DNA from: Lactarius indigo
Taxonomy: Eukaryota > Basidiomycota > Agaricomycetes > Russulales > Russulaceae
Direction of reading: 5' to 3'
Length of the DNA stretch: 64,000 bases
Assembly: GCA_025766275.1 (NCBI GenBank)
Contig: JAFKAC010000010.1
Coordinates: 992,001 to 1,056,000, forward strand
Part shown: one piece after another, positions 48,008-60,600 of the stretch
How the letters are laid out: every line of letters begins with the position of its first letter
Position numbering within the stretch: the stretch's first letter is position 1
Program-made: the position numbers and the translations under genes
Notes under the pieces: model-generated
The model's database searches: none
Seen by the model: the letters and a program-made list of their open reading frames with translations, nothing else
What the model was told of the DNA's origin: nothing

Positions 48008-48388
48008 CAGCGACCATACCTTAGTACGGACCTTTATCTGATCTCCTGAGCAGTTGTGCATGATGTTCGAAGTCTGTAAATTTGTGTTAGCTATAATGTA
48101 TGGCCAGCGTGATACCATTAACCTACCCTCTATCCAAGTTTGCCCACTGCCAGCTTCGAGAACGAGAATGATTGTCTACAGAGCAGACCCGTGTCACGTG
48201 CGCGCGCACTGGAAACGGTGCGGGACAGCCGATAAAGAAATTTCTCTCATAACCTAGACTGACAGTGACTATCAACGTATATCAACACTCGCTCTCCCTC
48301 ACCTCGCTCCAAGGGCAGCTACTTTGGAAGTTAGGAGACTCGGCATCCCAATAGAATCCTTCAAGCCCGCATACAGACACGTACTGGC

Positions 48389-50879
48389 ATGTCTGAGTCC
48401 TCCGAGCCATCCGACGAGTATATTCTTGGCTCGCCTTCCCCAGCTACTCGCAGAGATCTGCCCTTCCTTGATATGAAACTGCCGTCCCCTGATGGAAACA
48501 GCTTATCAAGTAGTCTGCTTCCAGAAATTGAGACACCCTCTCGGTTTACTCTGTCTGAGAGGAGTTCCGAACCTGGGGATCCATTCCCTTTCACGAGCAC
48601 TCCAGAACTATGTTTTGCTGTGTCTAGCTCACCCTACCTGTCCCCTGCGAAGGACTCTCCCTTTCCGCATTATGCTGGCACTCACCTCCCTGGAGTAGGT
48701 GACGCTCACCCCGTCAATCCGGCTTCTGATAGCGCCTCCTTCGTTCATCATCTGGATATCCTCTTGCGGGAGGTCGTAGAACAACAGAATATCCTTGAAA
48801 TCGGTGGTAATACGCGCATATATACCGAACAGGTCCTCAATTGCAAGCCGCAACTGATCTCCACGGTCCGTGACACGTCTTCCGACTTGGAGTCTGTTGT
48901 CGTCCCGAAAACACGCGGCTCTCGCTCTTTTCCTTTGCTTCATCGGGACTTGTGGCAACTCTCCTCACCTGGTGGGGGTGGTCCTGGTGGCTGTGTGTTT
49001 GCTGTTACCTCCTCGCATGACGCTAGTTATATTCCGACGCGAAACAAACGAAAGGCACTGGCTACCATAGAGGAAGACTTCAACATTGCTGTCGATGGCT
49101 TTACACTCCCGTGCCGTTCTGATTCTTACTTATCCGCGTCAGATTGTGCCTCTCCTCTAACGCGCCGTTGCTCGGATACTCACTATCTTCGTCTTAAAAA
49201 GCAAAAATGTCGCTCTTTCGATAGGACTCCGCTGCCGGGAATTCCCGAACGATCTCCTTTGGCGTCATCTTCAACTCTTTCAAAGACAAACGTATTTCTC
49301 CATAAGTCATCGTCATTCCCTAGGTGGAAAGAGCGTGGTTCTAATATAGACGAGGTAAACAAAAGGGTGATTGGGATCACTGCATCTATCTCATTCGTTG
49401 ATTCGGCCCGAACCGGACCCCCAGGTCACCACACCGTCCGACATCCGTTACATCACTGGCCTCGTCTCACCGTACCCACCTACTCAGCTAGCAACACGTG
49501 TTTCCAGCCCTGTTCCCATTCTATCGCCTCGACATTTCCAAGAAATCGTGATTCCACGCGTTTCTGCGAGTAGCGAAGATGCCGCGGAAGCTCGTCTCAA
49601 GTTCCTACTCCGGAAAGATGTCCTCTATCTGCAGCGAAAATGTTCGGGCGTCCTTGTGGCTCTCAGTTTCGCTCCCAGGGACAGTTTCATCATGGAAGTA
49701 ATCGCGTGGATACTGACGGTACGCGTACACACGAGTCCGTCGTTGATGCAATCTCTTAATCAAAGCACAGGTCGAGCCTTCTCAAGGCTCTACGATGACC
49801 GTGTCGGCGGAAGAGAGGGTTCATTCTCGGGACCTCCATGACCAACTGACAACCTATCAAGATACCCGATTTCTTGCTGCGCTAATCTTTATTTCGTTTT
49901 TCTTTCCTGCTTCTGCAATACCCGGGGAAGAGAACCCGGAAGTAGCGGACCACCCAGATGTGAATCAGCGGGAAGAGTTCGATGACAGCCGAAAAATGAT
50001 TGTCTGGGATTATGCAGTCGCGGCGATTGCTCTCGCCGTAAAGGTCTAAGCAGTTGTCTGATTCTTGGATCACCTTATGAATCCCCGCGTCGCGTAGTTT
50101 CATCGTGACAATTTACCCCCTCTGAAGCCCATCTATGCGCGCCATTTTCTGGTAATGGCGCCTCACGAAATGTCCTTTGATGACCTCGAGGTGTGTCGTC
50201 CGTATCGAAGACCTATCGTCTCCTGACATCTCCTAGATTTCTCAACGCGATTTGCTTGAATGTCTCTCGTATGATCTCGGGATGCTAACCCCACAAGCAA
50301 TCCTGGACGAACTTCGCCTCGCGCTTCCAGCTTTGCGACACGTGTTGCACTTTGAACGCGCGTGGGAAGATGTGCTAAGCGAGACTTGGAAGCAGTTGCT
50401 CGCTGCTGCGCATTGTATGTGCTGATTTGATTGGCGAACAATATCTACTACCTCATTTAGCGCCAGATATACTGCGTTTCCCTATGTCTCTGCTCACGGC
50501 AGCTGCACTCATCGAGGCTATCACGGGAGTTGTTTGCCGTCACTTATCTCTCGTGAAGCTGAGAACCCGCGCCGAATGTCTCGACTGTATATGCGGGTGT
50601 CATGCGAAGCGTGCCATGTCGGACAACAGGAAGGCGCCATTCTTGGAAGAGAAACCCATAGATGAGGAATCGCGTATTCTCCACGCAACGAGCGGATTGT
50701 TCGAAGACATCCGCACGGTATTGGGGCTTTCGGCGGTACGGCATACTCTACCTTTGCTATTTCGTATCTTTAACGTATGTCAGGATAAGGTTGGGGAGTG
50801 CGAAGAGTGGCTCGCGACGGTGCGATTAGTTTCAAGACAGCCCTTACTCTCGAAATACTTTCCAGCCGTTCCCGAATAG
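48389..50879 (+). CDS. Cyclin-fold-like protein with long disordered N-terminus
   Basis: Exon 1 (48389-49354) encodes about 320 mostly Ser/Pro-rich, disordered residues starting MSESSEPSDEYILGSPSP and including a short basic RLKKQK patch. Exon 2 starts at 49424 (VTTPSDIRYITGLVSPY). After an intron with donor near 49718 come the conserved parts: TYQDTRFLAALIFISFFFP, WDYAVAAIALAVK, FHRDNLPPLKPIYARHF, MAPHEMSFDDLE, ISQRDLLECLSYDLGMLTP, LRLALPALRHVLHFERAWED and ILRFPMSLLTAAALIEA. The pattern of helices (WDxAVAxxALxVK, then LExxQRDxLxxLxxxL) resembles a cyclin box. The end is uncertain: the stop could be at 50877-50879, or at 50899-50901 if a further 52-nt intron is used. Cell-cycle or transcription roles are possible but unproven. 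Confidence 0.65.
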
Positions 50880-50901
50880 TTCAGCAAAGGTATCAAGGTA
50901 A

Positions 50902-53457
50902 ATTTTCTAGATCGGAAGACGATTCTCGGCCGTCTCGTGCACTTGTGCTTGGAGCCTTGCAGCTGTATGCTCAGATCCGCTTTGTCGGTACTAGTAACTC
51001 CCTTCGGCATTAGCCGCCAACCTATCGACTCATTCGTCCTTATGCGTTGAGATTGCCGGCGATGGACATTGTTTCACTCAAGGCGTGGTTCACGCGCGTC
51101 CAGGACGGCTTGAGTTCCGCGTTGGATGGCCGCTTGTCGCGTGTTGGGCTCAGGCTGTGCCCCCGCAACCGTATGCCTCGTTGCTTGCTGAGTCAGCTTG
51201 CGTTCTGTTGAACTCATTGAACCGCTCCCTTGATGACTTAACGAGGCGACCAAGTCGTGCAACAAATGGTCCTCAGCTAGGTACTTTATTCTGAACCGCA
51301 CCTAGTAGTCAAGCGCACTGAGGAACACTTGAGGGTGGATAGCGTCTGGACCTTGTTCCGCAGTCATGTTGTTTCGGTGATGATCCACTTGGCGACCGAG
51401 GCGACTCATGGAGGCCAAGCTGGTCTCAAATCGCTAGCTGCGGGCGGGAGTGGTGTCGCAGGTTGTGTCATTTCCTTCCACATTGATCGGATTCACGCCT
51501 CGGCATTCACAATCGGTAGCTGAACTGTATAGGGACTTAGCTGAGTGGTAACAGTAAGAAGATGAGATTTTGTGCGTACAGAAACCGATTCCGATGTTTT
51601 CGGCGCCTCTAGCTAGTACCAAAGGCTTCCTCCTTTCCATTATGTAGTGACTTGTAACTGCAGTAACATCTCCCACGAATAGTTATAAGAGTGACATCAG
51701 CCACGGTCGGTCCATACCGTCATCGAGGTCGTCTTTCCATTCCTGCTCGCTTTGTGACCGCGCCATTCCATCAACAACTCGAACGTGACTAACGACAAAA
51801 GCCTTCTAGATGTAATAGTGATCGCGAGTGAGATCACTTCGTCATATCCAGCCCCAACTTGAAGTCCAGCCCCAATTAACACCGTATGAGCCCCTAGCGC
51901 TCTTCTACTTCCCACAGTCCCTGAATATATGTGTGAAAGTGATAAACTGTTCATTTCTATCCTTGGCTTCTATCAGATGATGTCTCAAGCCAGTCAGAGA
52001 CCTCCACCCTAAAGCACAGCTTCCTTCCGAGTCGGGTCCCGAATCCGTGACCCTCCTCGCCGACCTTGAAGCTTGAATCTTGAAGCTTGACCCCATTACT
52101 AGCTCAATATCAACATTACCGACATAGTACCTACCATACGATCATTCTAGATATATACCCCTCGGACGCCGATCGACCCGTCTATTCTGATGACTCATTG
52201 GAGCTTCACAAGCTTCACACGTGGCTTTCACAGAAACTACGTGAATGATAGTCATGGAGCCTTCATTCGTGATAGTGACGAGCCGTATGTGTCACAACGT
52301 CATTGGGTTCCGGATCAGTAATGCCCCTGAAACGCCGAGCTTGGGATGGAGGGTACCTCAGGGTCCCGCGGTGTGAGACCCGTTATGCTTGTTGTAAAAA
52401 TCTCATAGTCAAACGTGGTAGATTTCCGCCAACTGCCATTTACATAGCCAAATAAGTAATGTCCGTGAGCCGTTGTGTCAGGTTGGAAACGTGGACGTTA
52501 TTGCCATTCTTCGCGACAATAAAACCGCAGTCAACGAGTAGTCAACGCCTGCGTCAACGGCACAGGGAAGCGAGTCTGTCCACGATCTGAGAGGGGCTGT
52601 GCTCTGTGACGGACGGTGATGTTCAGGATAGGAGTAGATCCAGAATTTCTACACATCAAAATGTTGTGAACACATGAGTGCTTGCGTGAGTGAGTCGAGG
52701 ACACCTGAGAGAACAATGGAATATTTTATGTCAGATAAGGGTTATTTCTCGGTCATTTTCCGCAGTGATCCACGCGGGTTGAACGTGGGCGTGGCATGGT
52801 CGGTTGGCGGCAACTTGGCGCCACAAGGTCAACGTGTCAACTTCCAAGCGACCGTACCCAAGTGTATGGGGAAGATGATTGAGTGGAAGAACCCAGGAAC
52901 AGATCAGTGCGTACAGCACAGTTTCGTGTTCATGTTTGTATTGTTACAGGGGTGCGTAGTATCACGGTTAAGTTACTCTTATCTCACATGCAGGCGCTCA
53001 AGGTGGGCGGCCTGTGATAATGACTTGGCTCCATTGGCGCGCTTTGTTACTCCGGGCTCTTGCCAGCCAGCGCGTGTCCTGCGCCGTGCACCGCTTTTGT
53101 CATCAAAAGGCATTATCTAGGATACTGGACATGCGCATCAGGCAGGCCTGAGCCGCGAACAATGCGACACGCGACCGCCTCGCGTTGGAATGTCGGGGTT
53201 TCACCGGCACGCACCGCCCCAATTATCACGATTCACAAGCTTCGCCTTGCAACATGAACGACATGCTGCCTCCACCCTGCAGCCCTCTCACAGAACCAGG
53301 GGACGGCCCGCAGCCAGGAGGTGCACGCGCCATGCGCCGGTCGCCCCAGCACAAAAGCATCCCTGCGCACTGTTGCTAGCACCCCAATCCTTTTATCCCT
53401 TCACTACCACCACCACCACCAAGAACATAACCACCAGTACTACAAGCGAAATTTATA
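50902..53457. other. Gene-free stretch upstream of the lectin gene
   Basis: Open frames at 51060-51290 and 52674-53120 have no family features or consistent splice sites. The final 80 bp before 53458 is CCACCA-rich leader sequence. No RNA gene or repeat recognised. Confidence 0.4.
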
Positions 53458-55722
53458 ATGGGTAACGCACCAAGTTCATCCCGTAGTTCAACCCCGCCAT
53501 CATCGCCGCCCCCACCACCGCGTGTGCCCCCGCGAGTCCACTCTCCCCCACCGCGCGACGCGCTCGCGCTGATGCGAGGACAGTCGCTCACATCCAAATC
53601 CCAGCCCGCACCAGCACCCTCTCTTCCTTCTCCTCTACCTCCCACTCCGGCAGTTTCTCTTCCTTCCCCAATACCTCCCGCACCAGCAATCTCTACTCCT
53701 TCTCCACTACCTCCAACGCCGAAGACGCAGAACATCGAGATTCAGCCGCCCACGCCAAAGTCGAGGGTACCACCAACACAGGAGTTGCCCCAAGAGCAGG
53801 ATGTCGGCGAAGCCAAACCTGGTGAGCTCGAAGGGCCGTCAGAAGAAGAGCAGACTTCCCATCGCACAGACTGGGCCGCTGCCCGGGCAGCCATGGAACG
53901 TGCGATCGGTTCTCTTCGGGACCGCGCGGAGGAGATTGCAAGAGAGACCATGGAACGGCGTCGTGAGCAACGCGCGATGGAAGAAGAAGAGGCCAAAGCA
54001 CTACACGAGCGTAAGATGACGATATACGAAGATGCAGAACCGGGCTTGTTCGACGAGCTACGCTTCCCACCGGGCCTAGAGCGTGGGGGTAGCGAGAGCG
54101 ATGCCTCTGCCATGTTCCACTCTTCGGAGCCGACGGCGGACACTCTTGTGGATGAACCGGAGCAGGTCATGGATGAGCCAAATGAAGGCGACCTCGAGAA
54201 GCTACTCGAGAAACTCCAGGTGCAAGAAGTCCAGGAGGCCGTCACTGTCGTTGTACAGGAGGGCCCAGCCCCCGTACAGGAACTTACGGCTCTTCCCGAC
54301 GAGCCAGTCAGCCCGGAACTATCGCAACTCTCCAGTGAAGAGCCCGTGGATGAAGTGGCAAATGTCGTCGAGGAAGCCGAAGAAGCCGAAGAACCTGAGG
54401 AACCTGAGGCTTCTCAAGAGGCGATGCCGATTGTCCAAGAGACTCCTATTATCACCGAAGATCACTCACCCGACCAGCCTCTTGTTTCTTCGGACCAGCC
54501 CGCAAGCCTGCTCGAAGAAGCTTCCGACACGCAGTCCGATCACCTTACATCTTCCGTCGAGTATCCGCGTCCCGACACACCGCACCCGACCCTCGACGAT
54601 ACCCGAGCCGCATCGCCCGTCCCGTTCCCGGTGACCAGCGAGCCCGAAGACCAAGGGTACAGCACGCAAGACGACGAGGACCGCGTGACGCAGACGCAGA
54701 CACAGACACAGACACAGACCTCGCCGCGTGCCTCTGGCAAGCACGTGCACTGGGGCGGCGTGGAGGCGCAGCCCGCCTATACGCGCCCGCAGGAAGACGA
54801 AGAGCACGCGGAGGAGCTGCCCTCGCCACCGTTTTCCCGACTGTTACTCCCGGCGCCGGCGCCGGTTGAGCCACCGCGGGATTTGCGTGCGGAACGCACG
54901 GCCCGGATTGCGGCGGCACGACGGCCCGTGCTCCCGGCGGTACAGAAAGCAAGTCGCAAGCTCGAGCCGGGCCTTTACACCGTGACGGACGTCCGCTGGG
55001 GGATGGCGCTCGACCTTTCCGGCGCGGACAATCGGTCCGTGATCGCATTTGGGTCGCATGGATGGGAAAATCAACAGGTGAGTATTGCTGCGCGTCTTTC
55101 ACTTCCGGTTTCCGGGAAGACTGACCGTTACTCGCGCGTCGCACAGTGGGAATTCCAGTCGTGTGGTTCCGGTTTCGTCGTCAAGAGTGTCAGCTCCGGG
55201 CTGTTCCTCGCTCTTGAGGACCTGCAGGGGCTCCATCGAGACGGGAGCACGGAGGTCGTAGCAGGGCAGTTCCCAATGTGCTGGGAAATGGAAGTCATGG
55301 ACAACGGGAGCGCTGATAGCGAGGAAGACGGCGATGGCGACGTATACGCACGGTACTTTTTTTTTTTGTCCCGCTTGGTCACTTGAGCCTGATCGTCGCA
55401 TTAGCATCCGATTGCCACATACTGAGATGGCTCTGGGCTTCAACGGAGGCTACGCAGGGGCACAGGTATGCTACGAGTTCTCCGCGCTGTATCGTTCCTG
55501 TTCTGACTGGGGACAACACAGCTTTTCCTTACAAAAGATGCGAACAACATGAGCACTTTTTGGCGACTGCGTGCGCCGCGCCGCGAGCAGGTTGTGAAGA
55601 ACCCACCAATCTCGACGACCGAGACCATCCGACAGGGCGGAATGACGACGTTGATAACGACCACGAGCGTGACGAGTACGACAACGAGAACTGTGACACG
55701 AATTGTTACGAGCGACGCATGA
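53458..55722 (+). CDS. N-myristoylation-signal protein with C-terminal ricin-B-type beta-trefoil
   Basis: Four exons (53458-55077, 55147-55352, 55405-55465, 55522-55722) give 695 aa. The start MGNAPSSS fits an N-myristoylation signal (Gly2, Ser6), suggesting membrane attachment. Residues about 10-110 are Pro/Ser-rich. About 140-190 form a charged helix (RDRAEEIARETMERRREQ). About 240-330 are Glu-rich, and a TQTQTQTQTQ run lies near residue 415. From about residue 502 the sequence matches a ricin-B lectin-like trefoil: GLYTVTDVRWGMALDLSG, WEFQSCGSGFVVKSVSSGLF and MALGFNGGYAGAQLFLT. The tail is Thr-rich (TTLITTTSVTSTTTRTVTR). Only one trefoil repeat set is seen, so sugar binding is uncertain. 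A decayed copy of the 3' end lies 1.2 kb downstream, before the STAND gene. Function unknown. Confidence 0.85.
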
Positions 55723-56919
55723 AGGCGCCACCACCCACCAACGTAACGAAGACGAGACGAGGACATATCATGACCATGACGAGCATTGTTTCATATTATC
55801 ATTCATGCATTCCCTATATCGTAATATTTTTGAAAAATTGCGCCTAGATGACAATAATAACGATATTTCAATGAATGACCTGTTACCTTGTTGGGTTGGC
55901 GATTTCCAAGCTTATAGAGCTTTGGAAGTGCCTACGCTTACCCACGCAAATTAGTCGTGCATCATGTCGAATCGGTGAAGGGCTTAGGATTATAGTATGC
56001 TCTGACTCCTCTGATATTGAGAGTTCTCGTCGAGATATCGTACCAGGATCTATTTACTTTCATTGGGGCACATTCGAGTCGCAAAGGCTCCACTCTCGGA
56101 AGATCTTCTCAGAAAACACGCAAAAAAAAATTGTAAGCTGAATACTCGAGCAAACCACAAGAACTAATCGATCTCTCTGTGCGCCCCTCAAAATTAACAG
56201 GTTCCCTATCTTTTGTCGGCTGCATCGGACGGGGCACAGTCCTCACCCATCAGTATCTCGCCCTTCAAAATGCAGGAGTCAGCTAGCTTTCGCGCGGTTC
56301 TCCACACAGAATTGGCCGGCTATCCTCCCTGCACCTCCTCGTAGATCATCCGTACGAGCTTGCATCCCGTGGTTAGTCGTCTCGCCGAGTCCACATGGAC
56401 GATTCAGATCTTGAGCGTCGATGCTCTCCGCATTGCCTATCCGCTCGAAACGCGCCGTCGTAGAGTTAACGTCGAGCCTTTGGGTCTCGTAGACGAGGTG
56501 GATGGGGGCGAGGCGAGAGAGGGGCGAGCAAGGGGGTGAGTGCGCGCGCCGACTCCCACATTGCAGCGTGAACATATAGCGAGCGGGCCTAGGTCGCCAC
56601 GGAGGCACGCGCTGCCGCCAGTGAGAAGGGAGAAGTGCTTCGTTGCCTTATACAATGCCACTTCTGAATACAGTCTTAGAACAAGGCGGGAGGAAGGCTA
56701 TTAGGATGTGCAGGCCCAAAACCCCAGATATTCCGGTTCTGTGGTGTATGAGACCTTTGGCAAGTAGCGTGACACCGAGTCACGGTGCAGAAGGAGGGAA
56801 GGCGAGACCAATACTACCACTAACTTACTGTAATAATAAGTTGGAGATTTCGGTTGGGAACTACCCATCTTCACCTTCTGTTCTTCGGGTGAGCTAATCG
56901 GGACCCTCTCGCCGACGCG
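55723..56919. other. Intergenic stretch
   Basis: No supported gene between the lectin gene and its decayed copy. A few short frames near 56280-56660 show no family features. Confidence 0.45.
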
Positions 56920-57440
56920 TCGCACAGTGAGAATCCCAGTCGCACGGTGCTGGTTTCATAATTAAGGGTATCTCTTCCTCTCGAGATGCCAGTGGGGGTT
57001 ACACGGAAGTCGTAGTAGGGCAGTTCCTAATGTGCTGGAACGGCGTATTCGCATGGCATGTCTCTTGTCATTTTGTGCTGCTTGGCTACTTCAACTCGAG
57101 CCTAATCGTCTCATTAGCATCCGGTTGGAGCAGACTGAGATGGTCCTGGGCCTCAACGGAGGCTACGCAGACACGCAAGTGAGCCGTGAGTCCTCCACGT
57201 ATTGTCCCCACACTGACAGAGAACAATACAGCCCTTCCTTACAAAATATGTTTCTGGCGACTACGCGTGCCGCGTTGCGAGCAGGACGTGAGAAACCCGT
57301 CAATCCCGATGATCGAAACCATCTGACAAGGCGGAATGACGACTTTTAATAACGACCAGGAGCCTGAGCGTGACAACGAGAGTTGTGACACGGATCGTGT
57401 TACTGGCGACACACGACAGCGGCCACCCCCGCATACTGCT
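56920..57440 (+). pseudogene. Decayed copy of the lectin gene's 3' end
   Basis: Aligns by eye with 55130-55722. The acceptor region cgtcgcacag (56925-56934) is kept, but TGG after it is now TGA. The blocks for EVVAGQF (about 57008-57030), the third exon (LEQTEMVLGLNGGYADTQ, about 57127-57180), the last acceptor and the Thr-rich tail with its stop follow in order. The first 1.6 kb exon is absent. Frameshifts and stops make it non-functional. It shows a partial tandem duplication of the lectin locus. Confidence 0.8.
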
Positions 57441-57659
57441 ACTTGCAAGACACATGGCCGTGGCGGCACTTGTTTGTATTATACTGCGTCGCCATACCTT
57501 ACAGCTATTTTACCAGACAAAAGAAGAAAAAGACGAAACAAGACAAGAAACGATGGACCACAAATACGGGACAATGATTATAGTCTCATAATTAATGATT
57601 ACAGTCCGACCTTGGGTACGACTCTCATGCTATTGCACGCTAACATGAATGCCAGACTA

Positions 57660-60600
57660 TTATGAGCGTTTCAACTGTCGTGAGCAAATGTAAGTAGTCC
57701 TCTCACGAAGCCGAAGCTCGTGCATGCGAGGCAGTACCGCATCTGCACACACTGGTATCTCAATAGTTGGGAGTGCAGAAAAATCAACAAAGAGATCACT
57801 TCCGTTTCCGCGCCTGATGAGTATATGCTTTGACCACCACGACGCGCTGATTTTCCAAAGCTCTTGTGGTTGGTACCCCGAGGGTAACCTAAACAGGCGT
57901 CTTCCCAAGCCTGAGCGTTTTCCTCTGAGCCTCTCACTATCACCGCCATGATCAGGCAGTATCATTACTACCCAGTTATCCTCCATGACCCCGATTGTAG
58001 GGGTGTGGTAACGCGGGATTGCGTCACCAGTTCTGGACATCAGCTGAAGGGTATCAACATTCCAGACAAAAATTTCCTCCGAGTCTCGGGCTCTGGACAG
58101 AAGTCGAGAGCCATCGGGTACAAAGTAAAGCTGGTTCACCTCCCTCGAATGGCCGGCAAGACGGGTCACTTCAGGATGAGCGACCGAGGCATCCCAAGTA
58201 AATATGTTGTTCCCAACAGTTGCTGCGAATCGGGTTGAATTCGGGAAGAACTCGTTGCAATATGTGTTACTGAAACTGAATGAGTTTGATTGTGCGACGT
58301 CGAGGGCAATTCTTCGAGTGGTAATCCTCTTGGGGTTCCATGAATACACACCAATGTATCGCCCGCAGTCGGATATCGCCACACGGGACCCATCCAAAGA
58401 ATCTTCTAGCACCCTGGAAGTCCCGTCTTGGGTATTCCAAATCCACACCTTAGGACGTCCCCGAGCTTGTCCCTGAGAGCTTGCCTCAGACTCAAACGCC
58501 ATGAGAGCCCGACCTCTCGGCGACCAGCGCACGAAATCCCACTCTTCCGAAGTATTGTTCCCAGCACTGCTGCTTCCAATCCCAGCGGAAGAAGTATCCC
58601 ATACCCGGATAGTTCCGTCCAATGACCCTGAGGCGAGCGTCAAACCGTCGGCAGAAAATGCCAATGACGACACCAGACTGGTGTGTCCATTCAATGTCGC
58701 GACGTCGCTAGCGTCACGACGCAAGATGTACACATTTTCACCAGTCGCAGTAGCCAGTTGGTACCCATCATCTGCCAGAAAGAAAAGACACGCGAGCTGA
58801 GAACTCGCGCGCCACTCCTGAATTGGTTCTGTAGGCATTTGTGGCACCCCCCAAACTCGAACCAGACTCTGATCGATGCTGGCGAGTTGATTGCTATCCG
58901 GAGAGAACGAGACGGATATGACATCGTGCGGAAGTATGCTGAGAGAGCGCCCGTCATTCGCGTTCCATATTTGCACTCCGTGGTTGCGTGAATAGGAAAG
59001 GGAGACGATAAATCGACCATTAGGAGAGATTGACGTCGACTTTAGCTTGGTATCGGTCTCAACGGCCCAAAGAAGATCTCCATTTTCTGCGTCGCAGACT
59101 TGGATACGTCCTGACTTTGACGCGGACACGAGCAACTTCCCGCTGGGTGATAAGTTGATGCTCACTAATCCCTCCTCGTGACCCGTCACCACAAACTCCT
59201 CCATCTTTTCCAATGTGTTTCGGACGTGCACTTCGCCACTTGTCACATATGCGATCCTCGAGTTATTCGGGTAAAAGGCCAGACATCGACACGAAACCCT
59301 TTTGGGGTCCAACACGCGCTCCAAAGACGGTAGAAAATCGAATGAATCTAGAACGGAACCCGACAGAACATCCCGTACTTCGATACCATTGACTCGAGAC
59401 ATTGCGATGTGTTGACTGTCTGGAGACCAAGCGAGGGCTAGCGTAAAATCGTAGAACGACTGGAATGTGGTCATCAAAGTGGGCTCTAGCTCTGAGCGAA
59501 TACTGAGTTCAAAGGAGAAACTGCGCGAAGGGTGGAGGGGACTGCGCTTTACTTCTACCACTCGAAGCTGAAACTTCGTGGCCGATGTGAATATCGCAGA
59601 GTCGTAGATGAGCAGCGAGTCGTGAGAAATGGTTGTCGCGTGGGTCAGGAGCAAACGGAAGGCATTGTCCATCAAGTCTACCAGTCGGCTGGGTGCCTTG
59701 TCAGCCCGCCTCTTCAGTGAGGTCTAAATATAGCCACGTTACATTAATTATGGGTCATGCAAAACACATCAACACTTACTATCCAGTCACGAACCCGGAC
59801 TATTTGCGCAACTGCTTCACGCAGCATACCAAGTTGGGCCATCGTCTCTATCCATCTCAACAGGCAGCGGTCATCGAGGTGATATTGTGTACTCTCGTCG
59901 ACATCCTCGATATTAGTGAGGTGAGAAGCCCAATATAGGCACGCGTATTGTTCCTGTGTTGAACAAACCGGGCTGGTACTACGGCGATCGTCTGCCCTTG
60001 AATCATTTGCTCCAAGGCCGTTTCCTACTCTTTGTTGCCACAAATTACAGAGAGAAGAACACCTATTGAAGATACGCTTCTCAATTGAGCCAGTATCCAC
60101 AACCAGACTTCGATCGGGACAACGTGCAGGATCGATAATGAACTCAGTGAATGAACGATAGTAGATGTGTGGTGCCAAGCCATCGAAACTAGGCACTTGA
60201 ACGAGAGCCTGCAAGTGGCGAAGGGCCTTCTCAACTTCTCCGGGTTCTAACTCATAGAACGTTTCTATCTCGCGTGTTGGCAACGGTTCGCGGAAACATA
60301 CAAGCAGGCCTAGTACTGTCCGAAGTCGGCACATCTCGTCATCACCGGCTCCAAGCGGAAGGGCTTGCTGAAGGATACCAAGAAACAAAGCATCCAGGCG
60401 TGCGAATGGGTGTTCCTCCAGATCCGCTCTGTTACTGAGAAGGTAATCGATCCGCCTTCGTGGGTCTTGAAAGTGTTCGTCAAAGATGAACCGGACAATA
60501 GTCGCCGCATAAACGAATGAGCTCCCAGCTTGTTTCGCCAGCTTGGATATCGTCCCCTCGGACACAGTGAATGGGAAGACAAAGTGTGAGGGCGGTTGCT

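Noticed and set aside
52674..53120. A 148-codon plus-strand gene before the lectin
   Set aside because: Open by length only; the residues show no domain, and the stretch has no paralogue in the window.
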